A DNA stretch of 64,000 bases from an uncultured Christensenellaceae bacterium (GCA_910587685.1 CAJUMY010000002.1:248001-312000), one strand, 5' to 3'. Numbered from the stretch's first letter, positions 44,251 through 53,146 are shown. Notes: generated from the letters alone by a model not told the origin. Program-made: numbers and translations.

Positions 44251-44569
44251 ACTGAGCGCTATAATCGATATTAACAGCGTAATAGGTAAACCGATAATAC
44301 AGGATAACGTTATGATAATACCTATATCGAAAGTAGGTTTCGGCTTTTTGACCGGCGGAGGCGAGTACAGCGAAACTCAGCCGAAAATAAAATACGACGC
44401 GTTACCGCACGCAGGCGGAAGCGGCGGCGGAGTCAGTATAAAGCCGCTTGGCTTTCTTGTAGTCGAAAACGGAAAGCAGAGATATATAAACATTGAAGAA
44501 GAGGGTAAGGACAAATGGACAGAACTGATAAACGCAGGCATAAACGTCATGAAGTCGCAAAAAAAGTAA
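44204..44569 (+). CDS. gerW: GerW/YtfJ sporulation protein
   Basis: GerW family proteins are needed in Bacillus for spore germination with certain nutrients. The 121-residue product shows the family features NPIEELMSSTLDKL at the start, the VGKPI-like SVIGKPIIQD, ISKVGFGFLTGGGEY and the glycine-rich GGSGGGVSIKPLGFLVVENG. AAAGGGGG precedes ATG 44204. It overlaps DUF2953 upstream by 47 nt and dacB downstream by 55 nt, unusually long overlaps. Confidence 0.92.
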   Translation: MELNPIEELMSSTLDKLSAIIDINSVIGKPIIQDNVMIIPISKVGFGFLTGGGEYSETQPKIKYDALPHAGGSGGGVSIKPLGFLVVENGKQRYINIEEEGKDKWTELINAGINVMKSQKK

Positions 44570-45687
44570 TAGTTGTGGCTCTTGCTACGCTCTTTACCGT
44601 GGGCATTTCGCTCTTTATCGCAGTGGGAATAAGGTATAACGATATGCCGATGAAATACAGAGAAAATAACGGAGCTTACTATAACGGACAGGGCGAAGTC
44701 AAACCGAGTTTTTCGCCTATAACTAAAGGCGGCAGTTCGTCGTGCATAATGGACGTTAAAAGCGGCAGGGTGCTGGGCGGAAGCAATATCAATACCCCGC
44801 TTCCTATGGCGAGCACTACTAAGATAGTAACGGCGATAGTGGCGATAGAAAAATGCGCCGATCTGGATAAAGTATGCGATATTCCGCGAAAGGCTATAGG
44901 CGTCGAAGGCTCATCGATATACTTAAAGGAAGGCGACAGATACAGCGTAAGAGAACTTCTTTACGGACTGATGCTTCGTTCAGGTAACGATTCCGCCGCC
45001 GCAATAGCGCATATAGTCGGAGGCAGCGAAGAGGGATTCGTCGAACTTATGAACTCAAAGGCAAAAGAGCTTTCGCTTTCGAATACTCATTTTGTCAATC
45101 CACACGGACTTCACGACGACGATCATTACACGAGCGCGTACGATCTTGCGAAAATTTCCGCATACGCTATGCGAAACGAGATGTTCAAGGAAGTAGTAGG
45201 TACTAAGTCCAAGGTAGTCGGTAACGCCGAAGACGGCACGAAGAAGTATTTTGTGAATAAGAATAAGATACTGAGCATGTACGAAGGTTCTACGGGTATC
45301 AAAACAGGTTTTACAAAAGTTGCGGGCAGATGTCTTGTAAGCGCGGCGGAAAGAAAGGGTATGGAAGTGGTGTCCGTAGTTCTCAATCACGGCGATATGT
45401 GGAATGATTCGATGAACAATCTTGATTACGCTTTCGCTAACTATTTTCCTATTGAGATCGTTACGAAGGACAGGATGATCGAAACCGTTTCCGTAAACGG
45501 AAAAAATATAAACGTATGCGTAAAAGAGGATTTTACCTATCCGATCAAAAAAGGAGAAGAGAATTCGCTTGAGTACAATATAGATATCACCGACGTGAAA
45601 AACGCTCAAAAGGACGCTCATATAGGCAAATTCCAAGTTTATTGCAGTAAACGCTTGATTTTTGAAACGAAACTCTATAGTATGTAA
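44515..45687 (+). CDS. dacB: D-alanyl-D-alanine carboxypeptidase, DacB type
   Basis: This is a second S11 peptidase/low-molecular-weight PBP. A very basic cytoplasmic start (KRRHKRHEVAKK) leads into a membrane anchor (about residues 17-40) and the catalytic domain with S100-T-T-K103, the SGNDS motif (second conserved Ser-Asn pair) and KTGFTK. DacB (PBP5*) tailors cortex cross-linking in spores. In Bacillus the order is dacB-spmA-spmB-rluB; here rluB follows directly and spmA and spmB are missing. It starts 55 nt inside gerW. It is 390 residues. Confidence 0.9.
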   Translation: MDRTDKRRHKRHEVAKKVIVVALATLFTVGISLFIAVGIRYNDMPMKYRENNGAYYNGQGEVKPSFSPITKGGSSSCIMDVKSGRVLGGSNINTPLPMASTTKIVTAIVAIEKCADLDKVCDIPRKAIGVEGSSIYLKEGDRYSVRELLYGLMLRSGNDSAAAIAHIVGGSEEGFVELMNSKAKELSLSNTHFVNPHGLHDDDHYTSAYDLAKISAYAMRNEMFKEVVGTKSKVVGNAEDGTKKYFVNKNKILSMYEGSTGIKTGFTKVAGRCLVSAAERKGMEVVSVVLNHGDMWNDSMNNLDYAFANYFPIEIVTKDRMIETVSVNGKNINVCVKEDFTYPIKKGEENSLEYNIDITDVKNAQKDAHIGKFQVYCSKRLIFETKLYSM

Positions 45688-45712
45688 TACATCAAAGCTA
45701 TAGGAGCGACAG

Positions 45713-46426
45713 ATGATAAGAATCAATAAGTACCTCGCGGACTCGGGCGTGTGTTCGAGACGTAACGCCGATAAACTGGTCGAAGAAGGCAGAGTTAAGA
45801 TAAATAACGTGACTGTGACCGAACTCGGCAAGACGGTCAACGAAAATAACGACACGGTAACCGTCGACGGCATTGCCGTGAAACCGGTAAAAAATTATAT
45901 GTACGTTCTTTTTTATAAACCGAAGGGATGTATCACGACGGCAAGCGACGAGAAGGGAAGGAAGACCATATTCGATTATATAGACCTTAAGGAAAGACTT
46001 TTTCCTATAGGCAGACTCGATTACGATTCCGAGGGGTTGCTTATTCTCACTAACGACGGCGCTCTTTCGCAAAAGATATCTCATCCGTCCAACGAAATTC
46101 CGAAGACTTATATCGTAAAGGTCGAAGGAGATATGCCCGAGCATAAACTCGCTCAATTAAGAAAAGGAGTTTTAGTAGACGGAGAAAAGACGAAGAGGAG
46201 CAAAGTAAAGCTGCTCGAATACAGCGAAGATACCAAGATCTCGCGTCTTGAGGTGACTATCACGGAGGGTAGGAACAGACAGGTCAGAAAGATGTTCGAA
46301 GCGGTAGAGAGGAACGTCATATTCTTAAAGCGCGTAGCGGTAGGAGAGCTGAGGCTCGGAGGACTAAAGCGCGGCGGATACAGACTGTTAAAGGATCATG
46401 AGATAGAATATCTTAAAAAGATGTGA
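45713..46426 (+). CDS. rluB: 23S rRNA pseudouridine synthase, RluB/RsuA family
   Basis: This enzyme isomerises a uridine in rRNA. The N-terminal S4 domain (MIRINKYLADSGVCSRRNADKLVEEG, residues 1-60) precedes the catalytic domain, which contains GRLDYDSEGLLILTNDG with the catalytic Asp, and EGRNRQVRKMFEAV. At 237 residues it is normal. Family rules place RluB (U2605) most often downstream of dacB/scpB in Firmicutes, but RsuA cannot be excluded. A strong terminator follows. Confidence 0.92.
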   Translation: MIRINKYLADSGVCSRRNADKLVEEGRVKINNVTVTELGKTVNENNDTVTVDGIAVKPVKNYMYVLFYKPKGCITTASDEKGRKTIFDYIDLKERLFPIGRLDYDSEGLLILTNDGALSQKISHPSNEIPKTYIVKVEGDMPEHKLAQLRKGVLVDGEKTKRSKVKLLEYSEDTKISRLEVTITEGRNRQVRKMFEAVERNVIFLKRVAVGELRLGGLKRGGYRLLKDHEIEYLKKM

Positions 46427-46480
46427 TATTTCACATAGATAAGAGTATATCAAAACGATATTTTTTCAAATCAAAAATCA

Positions 46481-46509
46481 AAGTCGGGACGCGTTGTCCC
46501 GACTTTTTT
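46481..46509 (+). terminator. Intrinsic terminator after rluB
   Basis: AAGTCGGGAC, a GCGTT loop and GTCCCGACTT, followed by T residues. Ten perfect base pairs. Confidence 0.95.
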
Positions 46510-46591
46510 CGTATTTTCTCATCATCGTATAGGAAGTATATATTTTATTGATATATCTATAATATTTATTATATAAAATGGCAATATTTAG

Positions 46592-46620
46592 TTGCTAAAA
46601 CTTTCACAATTCAGTATAAT
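46592..46620 (+). promoter_or_regulatory. Sigma-A promoter of the decarboxylase operon
   Basis: TTGCTA (46592-46597), a 17-bp spacer and TATAAT (46615-46620). Start near 46627; leader of about 45 nt with TTTGGAGG before ATG 46673. Confidence 0.85.
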
Positions 46621-46672
46621 AAACAATGGATAAAATCAAAGAAATTTTATGAATAATTTTTGGAGGTATATA

Positions 46673-48079
46673 ATGGACAGCAATATGAATCTTAAAGAGA
46701 ATATTAAGTCTATTGAGAACGCTTCTTCGAAGATAAGAAAGTTTTTAGACGGTATTATCGACGAGGGCAGTTTTGTCGAGACGGACGTTTTCGCTTGCGG
46801 TAAATCGTTCATAGACGAGACGGAGGCGCGCGGAGAAGGCGTTATTACCGGATACGCTACGGTCAAAGGCAATCCCGTTCATATCTTTGCGCAGAATTCC
46901 GAGGTGCTCAAAGGCAGTCTCGGAGCAGCTCATGCGGAGAAGATAGTAAGGTGTATGAAGAAAGCCGCCGCTAACGGAACGGCGCTCATTTCAGTATTGG
47001 ATTCGGCGGGCGCGAGAGTCGGAGAGGGCGTTGAAATGCTCGAGGCTTACGCTAAACTCGTCAAGACGGCATACGACGCTTCCGCAAGTATCCCGCACAT
47101 CGCTATAGTTAAGGGCAACTGCGTAGGAATGATGAGTTCGTTCATTAATATGGCTGACTTCGTATTTATGTCTAAAGAGGCGGTTATGTCGCTTTCCGCG
47201 CCGATGGTCGTTGCGTCCGATATTAAAGGATATCCTAAATTTAACGACGTTCTCGGTTATTCGGCTCATTCGGAAAAGAGCGATATAGCTCACTTCGCTT
47301 ACGATAGCGTAGAGGACCTTTCCGATAAACTTTCCGAGCTTATGGAGTTCATTTCCGCAGACGAGATAGAAGATAACGACGACGATCCCAACAGAGAGGC
47401 TGTTCTTAACGCGGACGCTTCCGTTGAAGATATACTCGCGGCTCTTTGCGATAATTCGAAGAGTATCGAATACGCTAAAGATTACGCTAAAGACGTAAGA
47501 TGTTTTCTTGCAAAAGTGAATTCGATACCCGTAGGTATCGTCGCTACCGATAAGAGTGTCAAGGACGGCTTTACGTCGTCTTGCGGCTTCAAAAAGGCGG
47601 CTAAGTTCATCGACAAGCTTGACGCTTTCAATCTTCCGCTCATTACGCTCGTAGACAGCAAAGGGATCAAGACCTGTATGGAGTGCGAGCTTAAGGGCGC
47701 GTCGGCAAACGCGGCAATGCTTATGGAAGCTATCGCGGGCGCAGGTATTCCCAAGATAGCGGTCATAACGGGCAACGCTATCGGAGCGACGTATTCCGCG
47801 CTTGCAAGCAAGGCTATAGGTTTTGATTATTCGTTAGCGTTCGATAACGCCGTGATCGCTCCGGTAAACAGCGTTGCGGCTGTAGATATGTTCTACGTCG
47901 ATGAGATCAAGAACTCGGCGGATCCCGTAAAGGCGAGAGCCGCTCTCGAAAAGAAATATTCCGACATGGAGGCTAATCCCATCAACGTCGCAAGACAGGG
48001 ATTTGTGGACAATATTATTAGCGCCGGAGCAATAAGACCTTACGTCGCAAGCGCGATCCTTATGCTTCTCGGACTTTGA
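46673..48079 (+). CDS. Divergent carboxyltransferase subunit (MmdA/PccB-like)
   Basis: The protein has the two crotonase-like halves of acyl-CoA carboxyltransferases. The N-terminal half has GVITGYATVKGNPVHIFAQ, GSLGAAHAEKI and SAGARVGEG (usual GGARIQEG); the C-terminal half has FNLPLITLVDSKG and AVITGNAIGATYSAL. Several glycine-rich oxyanion-site residues are altered, for example GNCVGMMSSF where GPCAGGAVY is usual. At 468 residues it is shorter than the usual 510. It starts an operon encoding a biotin carrier, OadB and OadG, so it is probably the decarboxylase alpha subunit of a Na+ pump; methylmalonyl-CoA, glutaconyl-CoA or malonyl-CoA are possible substrates. GGAGG supports ATG 46673. Confidence 0.78.
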   Translation: MDSNMNLKENIKSIENASSKIRKFLDGIIDEGSFVETDVFACGKSFIDETEARGEGVITGYATVKGNPVHIFAQNSEVLKGSLGAAHAEKIVRCMKKAAANGTALISVLDSAGARVGEGVEMLEAYAKLVKTAYDASASIPHIAIVKGNCVGMMSSFINMADFVFMSKEAVMSLSAPMVVASDIKGYPKFNDVLGYSAHSEKSDIAHFAYDSVEDLSDKLSELMEFISADEIEDNDDDPNREAVLNADASVEDILAALCDNSKSIEYAKDYAKDVRCFLAKVNSIPVGIVATDKSVKDGFTSSCGFKKAAKFIDKLDAFNLPLITLVDSKGIKTCMECELKGASANAAMLMEAIAGAGIPKIAVITGNAIGATYSALASKAIGFDYSLAFDNAVIAPVNSVAAVDMFYVDEIKNSADPVKARAALEKKYSDMEANPINVARQGFVDNIISAGAIRPYVASAILMLLGL

Positions 48080-48093
48080 TTAAGAGGTGAAAT

Positions 48094-48456
48094 ATGGACT
48101 TTATGTTATTGGCTGACGGAGCGAAAATGACCGTCGGCGAAAAGTTTTCACTCGGCGGAAGTACTTTTCTTTTAGGTGTCGCAATGGTTTTTGTCGTACT
48201 CGGCATCCTTATCGGATTCATTACGATAATCAAGCTGATAATGGCGGCGTCGGCTAAGAGAAAGATAAAGAAGCTCGAGACGAAAGACAAAAAGGCTATT
48301 GAAGCTCCGCTTGCCGCCGTAAGTTCGGCTAAGTCGAACGACGACGAGATAGCGGCGGCAATATCCGCGGCGATCGCTATGATATACGCCGAGGAGAATA
48401 GAGCGACAAGTAAGAGCGTTAAGTTCAAAGTTCGTTCGATAAAAGAGATTCGTTAA
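48094..48456 (+). CDS. OadG/MmdD-type gamma/delta subunit
   Basis: This small membrane subunit holds together the Na+-pumping decarboxylase complex. The 120-residue product has a short outer start, one membrane segment (about residues 22-48, TFLLGVAMVFVVLGILIGFITIIKLIM) with the family VLGILI core, and an Ala/Lys-rich cytoplasmic tail with a hydrophobic EIAAAISAAIAMIYAEE helix and a basic end. It lies 14 nt after the carboxyltransferase gene. Confidence 0.88.
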   Translation: MDFMLLADGAKMTVGEKFSLGGSTFLLGVAMVFVVLGILIGFITIIKLIMAASAKRKIKKLETKDKKAIEAPLAAVSSAKSNDDEIAAAISAAIAMIYAEENRATSKSVKFKVRSIKEIR

Positions 48457-48486
48457 TTATCAATAAAAATCAAGGAGATAAATATT

Positions 48487-48849
48487 ATGCGTAAATTCAA
48501 TATCACTGTTAACGGTACTAATTATGAGGTAGACGTAGAGGAAATAGTCGACGGAGTAGCTCAGCCGAGCGTCGCTCCCGTAGCTCAGGCGGCTCCGAAA
48601 GCCGCTCCCAAGAAGGCTGCCGCTCCGGCAGTAGGCGCAGGCGAGCCCGTAAAAGCTCCGATGCCCGGTCTTGTTAAAGAGCTCAAGGTCGCTAACGGCG
48701 CAACCGTTAAGAAGGGCGATGCAGTCGTAGTTCTCGAAGCTATGAAGATGGATAACGATATTGCGGCTACTTGCGACGGCGTAGTTACTTACAGCGTATC
48801 GGCAGGTTCTAACGTGAATTCCGGCGACGTTCTTTGCACTATAGCTTAA
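48487..48849 (+). CDS. Biotin carboxyl carrier protein (biotin/lipoyl attachment)
   Basis: This is the mobile biotin carrier of the decarboxylase complex. An N-terminal MRKFNITVNGTNYEVDVEE strand region is followed by an Ala/Pro/Lys-rich flexible linker (about residues 32-55) and the biotinyl domain with the modification site EAMKMDN (biotinylated Lys in AMKM). At 120 residues it matches MmdC/GcdC-type carriers. It carries the carboxyl group between the carboxyltransferases and OadB. Confidence 0.95.
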   Translation: MRKFNITVNGTNYEVDVEEIVDGVAQPSVAPVAQAAPKAAPKKAAAPAVGAGEPVKAPMPGLVKELKVANGATVKKGDAVVVLEAMKMDNDIAATCDGVVTYSVSAGSNVNSGDVLCTIA

Positions 48850-48867
48850 TCGCTAAGGAGGTAAAGG

Positions 48868-50157
48868 ATGTTTAACGTATTTACGATAGTCTCCTCGGAG
48901 TCAGGTACTATTCTCGATTCTCTCAAGAATCTTTGGGAAAGCACCGGTCTCGTCGGAATAACGACGGGGGACTTTTGGCTCAAGATAGTTATGCTTGCGA
49001 TCGCGGGATTACTTTTGTATCTTGCTATCGTAAAGCAATTCGAGCCAAACCTTTTGCTTGCAATGGCGTTCGGTATGTTTATCATCAATATTCCGGGCGC
49101 GTACGAGATATTATATCCCGTTAAGTTCCTAGAAGGTCAGATTGCCGCTATCGAAGCGCAAATCGCGCAAAACAGCGGAAATATAGCGGAGCTCACCGCG
49201 CAGCTTGCGAACCTTAATAATACGCTTGCGACAACTTCGCCGGGTCTTTTCGACTTCATATATTACGGAGTCGACTGGGTTATCTTCCCGCCGCTCATTT
49301 TCTTGGGTATCGGCGCGATGACCGACTTCGGTCCGCTAATTGCGAATCCGAAGAGTTTGCTCCTCGGCGCTGCGGCTCAGCTCGGTATATTCATAACGTT
49401 CTTCGGCGCGCTTTTCTTGGGCTTTACAGGTCCTGAAGCAGCTTCGATAGCTATTATCGGTGGCGCGGACGGTCCTACGGCTATATATGTTACGAGTAAA
49501 CTTGCCAATCATATCCTTCCTGCGATCGCTATAGCGGCATACTCGTATATGGCTCTCGTTCCCGTAATTCAGCCGCCGATCATGAAGCTGCTTACGACAA
49601 AGAAGGAGCGTATGGTTGTTATGGAACAGCTCAGAACCGTTACCAAGACGGAAAAAGTTCTTTTCCCGATCATAGTTACCGGCGTCGTAGGTATCATCCT
49701 TCCGTCGGCAATACCGCTCCTCGGTATGCTAATGCTCGGTAACCTCATGAAGGAATCGGAAGTCGTTCCGAGACTCACGAGTACGGCTAAGAACGAACTC
49801 ATCAATATTATCACGATACTGCTCGGCGTTATCGTCGGTTCTAAGGCGTACGGTCCCGTATTCCTCGAATGGAGCTTCTTGAAGATATTGATACTCGGTA
49901 TATTGGCGTTCGGTTGCGGTACCGCAGGCGGCGTTCTTCTCGGAAAACTTATGTACGTGCTTACCAAGGGCAAGATCAATCCGCTTATCGGCGCGGCAGG
50001 CGTGTCTGCAGTTCCTATGGCGGCAAGAGTTGCGCAGGACGTAGGTCGTAAGGAGAATCCAAACAACTATCTGCTCATGCACGCTATGGGACCGAACGTA
50101 GCGGGAGTTATCGGTTCGGCAGTCGCCGCTGGCGTATTGCTTGCTATATTCGGTTAA
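48868..50157 (+). CDS. Na+-translocating decarboxylase beta subunit (OadB/MmdB)
   Basis: The membrane beta subunit releases CO2 from carboxybiotin and exports Na+. About nine to eleven membrane segments are visible. Family motifs are PPLIFLGIGAMTDFGPLIANP and the Na+-site loop IIGGADGPTAIYVTSKLA, plus GAAGVSAVPMAARVAQ and NYLLMHAMGPNVAGVIGSA near the C-terminus. At 429 residues it is longer than many homologues because of a helical, Gln/Ala-rich insertion (about residues 88-125) after the second hydrophobic segment. Its presence makes the operon a primary sodium pump. Confidence 0.95.
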   Translation: MFNVFTIVSSESGTILDSLKNLWESTGLVGITTGDFWLKIVMLAIAGLLLYLAIVKQFEPNLLLAMAFGMFIINIPGAYEILYPVKFLEGQIAAIEAQIAQNSGNIAELTAQLANLNNTLATTSPGLFDFIYYGVDWVIFPPLIFLGIGAMTDFGPLIANPKSLLLGAAAQLGIFITFFGALFLGFTGPEAASIAIIGGADGPTAIYVTSKLANHILPAIAIAAYSYMALVPVIQPPIMKLLTTKKERMVVMEQLRTVTKTEKVLFPIIVTGVVGIILPSAIPLLGMLMLGNLMKESEVVPRLTSTAKNELINIITILLGVIVGSKAYGPVFLEWSFLKILILGILAFGCGTAGGVLLGKLMYVLTKGKINPLIGAAGVSAVPMAARVAQDVGRKENPNNYLLMHAMGPNVAGVIGSAVAAGVLLAIFG

Positions 50158-50184
50158 TAACAAAATAATAAGGAGAATAATAAT

Positions 50185-51594
50185 ATGTCAAAGAAAGTTT
50201 TGGTTACGGAAACAATCTTGCGTGACGCGCATCAGTCGCAAGCGGCAACTCGTATGAGACTTGACGAAATGCTTCCCGTATGCGAAAAATTAGATAAAAT
50301 CGGTTATTACTCTATAGAATGTTGGGGCGGAGCTACGTTTGACTCGTGTCTCAGATTCTTGAACGAAGATCCGTGGGAGAGGCTCAGAGTTTTGAGAAAG
50401 GCTATGCCGAATACAAAACTTCAGATGCTTTTAAGAGGTCAGAATATACTTGGATACAAGCATTATGCCGACGACGTTGTAGACGAGTTTGTGAAGAAGT
50501 CTATCGAGAACGGTATCGACATAATAAGAATATTCGACGCTCTTAATGATACGAGAAATATGAAGCAGGCTATGGAATCCTGTAAGAAATACGGCGGTAC
50601 GTGCGAGGCGACTATTTCATACACGACGAGCGAAGTTCATACTACCGAGTACTTTGTAAAACTTGCAAAAGAACTTGTAAAAATGGGCGCCGACAATATC
50701 TGTATTAAGGATATGGCGAACCTGTTGCTTCCGTACAAGGCTTATGAGCTCGTAAAGGCTATCAAGGCGGCTATACCGAAGAACGTTCTTATTCACGTTC
50801 ATACGCATAATACTTCGGGTACCGGAAATATGGTCTATCTTAAGGCTATCGAGGCAGGAGCAGACATCGTTGACCTTGCTCTTACGCCGCTCGGTAACGG
50901 TACTTCTCAGCCTGCAACGGAGCCGTTCGTGGCAACTTTGGAAGGCACCGAATACGATACGGGACTTGAACTTAACGCGATCAACGATATAAGCGAACAC
51001 TTTAAGGGCGTGGCCGAGAGACTTAAGAAAGACGGTTTCCTTTCGCCGAAAGCTAAAGATACGGACGTTCGCGCGCTCATATATCAGGTTCCGGGGGGTA
51101 TGCTTTCCAACCTTTACGGTCAGCTTAAGGAGATGAACGCTATCGACAAGTACGACGAGGTGCTCAAGGAAGTGCCGAACGTAAGAGCCGATTTCGGTTA
51201 TCCTCCGCTAGTTACTCCTACTTCTCAGATAGTAGGTACGCAGGCGGTTCTCAACGTTATCAACGCAGAAAGATATAAGATGGCGACAAAGGAGAGCAAA
51301 GGACTTCTTAGCGGCGAATACGGAAAACTTCCGATGGAGCCGAATAGCGACGTTGTAAAGAAAGTTCTCGGAGACAAACCCGAAATCATTACTTGCCGTC
51401 CCGCTGATTTGCTAAAGCCCGAGCTTGAAGGTTATAAGGAAGATATAAAGGAGTATATCGAACAGGAAGAGGACGTACTTTCTTACGCATTGTTCCCGCA
51501 GGTCGCTCTCAAATTCTTCAAATACAGACAGGCTAACAAGGCGAGAATAGATTCCGAGGTAGGCGACGTTAAATTAGCTATTCAACCCGTCTGA
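50185..51594 (+). CDS. OadA/transcarboxylase 5S-type carboxyltransferase
   Basis: This TIM-barrel carboxyltransferase acts on pyruvate/oxaloacetate. It starts with the conserved TETILRDAHQSQAATRMR, and has ECWGGATFDSCLRFL, LRGQNILGYKHYADDVV, the metal-binding Asp and Lys in CIKDMANLL, and IHVHTHNTSGTGNM. At 469 residues it ends before the biotinyl domain of full OadA, so it must use the separate carrier encoded upstream. With the MmdA-like subunit it recalls the 5S and 12S subunits of propionibacterial transcarboxylase. It ends the operon, 27 nt after oadB. Confidence 0.93.
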   Translation: MSKKVLVTETILRDAHQSQAATRMRLDEMLPVCEKLDKIGYYSIECWGGATFDSCLRFLNEDPWERLRVLRKAMPNTKLQMLLRGQNILGYKHYADDVVDEFVKKSIENGIDIIRIFDALNDTRNMKQAMESCKKYGGTCEATISYTTSEVHTTEYFVKLAKELVKMGADNICIKDMANLLLPYKAYELVKAIKAAIPKNVLIHVHTHNTSGTGNMVYLKAIEAGADIVDLALTPLGNGTSQPATEPFVATLEGTEYDTGLELNAINDISEHFKGVAERLKKDGFLSPKAKDTDVRALIYQVPGGMLSNLYGQLKEMNAIDKYDEVLKEVPNVRADFGYPPLVTPTSQIVGTQAVLNVINAERYKMATKESKGLLSGEYGKLPMEPNSDVVKKVLGDKPEIITCRPADLLKPELEGYKEDIKEYIEQEEDVLSYALFPQVALKFFKYRQANKARIDSEVGDVKLAIQPV

Positions 51595-51633
51595 TCGCGA
51601 ACCGATTGAAAATTGTCAATAAGGAATTATACG

Positions 51634-51664
51634 GAGGTCAAGGATAAATATCCTTGACCTCTTG
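51634..51664 (+). terminator. Probable terminator after the decarboxylase operon
   Basis: GAGGTCAAGGA (51634-51644), a TAAATA loop and TCCTTGACCTC (51651-51661) form 11 perfect pairs. The T tract is weak (TTGTCATATG), so termination may be inefficient or factor-aided. Confidence 0.65.
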
Positions 51665-51811
51665 TCATATGTTTGATAAAATGTTATACGGTATATGATG
51701 TTAAGTAACGTCTATTGCAGTAATATATAGAGTCGGCAGTCTTTAGGACTTCGACGATCCAATATATTGTGATTTGACGTTATGAGCTATATAACGTTTA
51801 AGCGAGGTAAT

Positions 51812-53034
51812 ATGAAAGTCGTAGTGATCGGCGGGGGAGCTAGCGGACTCATTGCCGGAGGATATTCCGCATTGAACGGTAACGAAACCGTAATTATTGA
51901 AAAGAACGAAAAGCTGGGAAAGAAAATATACATCACAGGTAAAGGACGTTGTAATGTTACGAACGCCGTAGGTTCTGAAGAATTTTTGACGAACGTTGTA
52001 AGCAATCCCAAATTTTTGATGTCGGCTATTCATTCTTTTTCGCCATCAGACCTTATGGAACTCATCGAGTCATATGGGTACCGCTCAAAACAGAACGCGG
52101 GATGAGAGTATTTCCTGTAAGCGATAAAGCTAGCGATATCATAAAAGCTCTCGCAAATTTTGCATATTCTAGTGGCGTAAAGACAAGGCTTGAAAGCGAA
52201 TGTAGCAAACTTATTATAAAAGACGACCGTATCAATGGAGTAGAACTCAAAACCGGTGAAAAGATCAAAGCAGACAAGGTGATCGTAGCTACGGGAGGCT
52301 ATTCGTATCGCGCGACGGGCTCTACCGGCGACGGTTATGGATTTGCAAAGTCGGCAGGACACAGTATTGTTGAATTGAAACCGTCGCTTGTCGGTATTAA
52401 TCTAAAACGCAAGGACATATCGGCATTGTCGGGGCTTGCTCTTAAAAACGTCGAGCTAAAAGTATACGATACGAACGGAAAGCCGGCTTCTTCGGGATTC
52501 GGTGAAATGCTGTTCACTCATACAGGAATCAGCGGACCCTTAGTACTTACGGCGAGCGCTAGGATAAATAGAAAGAATATTGACGGAGCAAGCATATCTA
52601 TAGACCTAAAGCCGAGTCTCGACGCCAAGACGTTAGACAACAGGATAATTAGCGATTTCAAAAAGTACAATAACAAAATTGTATTAAATTCGTTTGACGA
52701 TCTCTTGCCCAAAGCGCTTATACCGTACGTCATCGGTAACGCGAATATCGACGCGTATAAAAGGGTCAATTCCGTTACTAAAGAAGAACGTTCGAGACTC
52801 GTTGGCGCGCTTAAAGATTTTCGTTTTGAAATCGAATCTCTCGGTGATATCAATACCGCTATCATAACAAGCGGCGGAGTATCTACCAAGGAGATCGATC
52901 CCAAGACAATGGAGAGTAAAATCGTCAAAGGGCTATATTTCGTCGGCGAAGTGTTGGACGTGGACGCTCTTACTGGCGGATTTAATCTCCAAATCGCATT
53001 TTCGACAGGATATTTGGCAGGCAACGCGCAATAA
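51812..53034 (+). pseudogene. BaiN/HI0933-family flavoprotein, frameshifted
   Basis: Together the two frames encode a complete FAD-dependent oxidoreductase of the HI0933 (YhiN/BaiN) family. The FAD-binding start is MKVVVIGGGASGLIAGGYSA, then GKKIYITGKGRCNVTN; after the break come RVFPVSDKASD, VIVATGGYSYRATGSTGDGY, FGEMLFTHTGISGP and GEVLDVDALTGGFNLQIAFS. The first frame (from ATG 51812, GAGGT upstream) stops at 52105. Adding one G to GGG at 52076-52078 restores the family reading YGVPLKTERGMRVFPV exactly. It is thus a one-base deletion: a recent pseudogene or a sequencing/assembly error. An internal start at 52102 would give a fragment without the FAD loop. Confidence 0.88.
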
Positions 53035-53056
53035 CCGCTATTTACATATTATTTAC

Positions 53057-53085
53057 TTGCAAAATCAAAAAAATTTTATTATAAT
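53057..53085 (+). promoter_or_regulatory. Sigma-A promoter of cmk-plsC-ispH/S1
   Basis: TTGCAA (53057-53062), a 17-bp spacer and TATAAT (53080-53085). Start near 53092; leader of about 55 nt before ATG 53147. Confidence 0.85.
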
Positions 53086-53146
53086 CAAATGTAACAAAGA
53101 CTGTTAAATAATATTAACTAAATCGCATGATTCATAGGAGATACTC

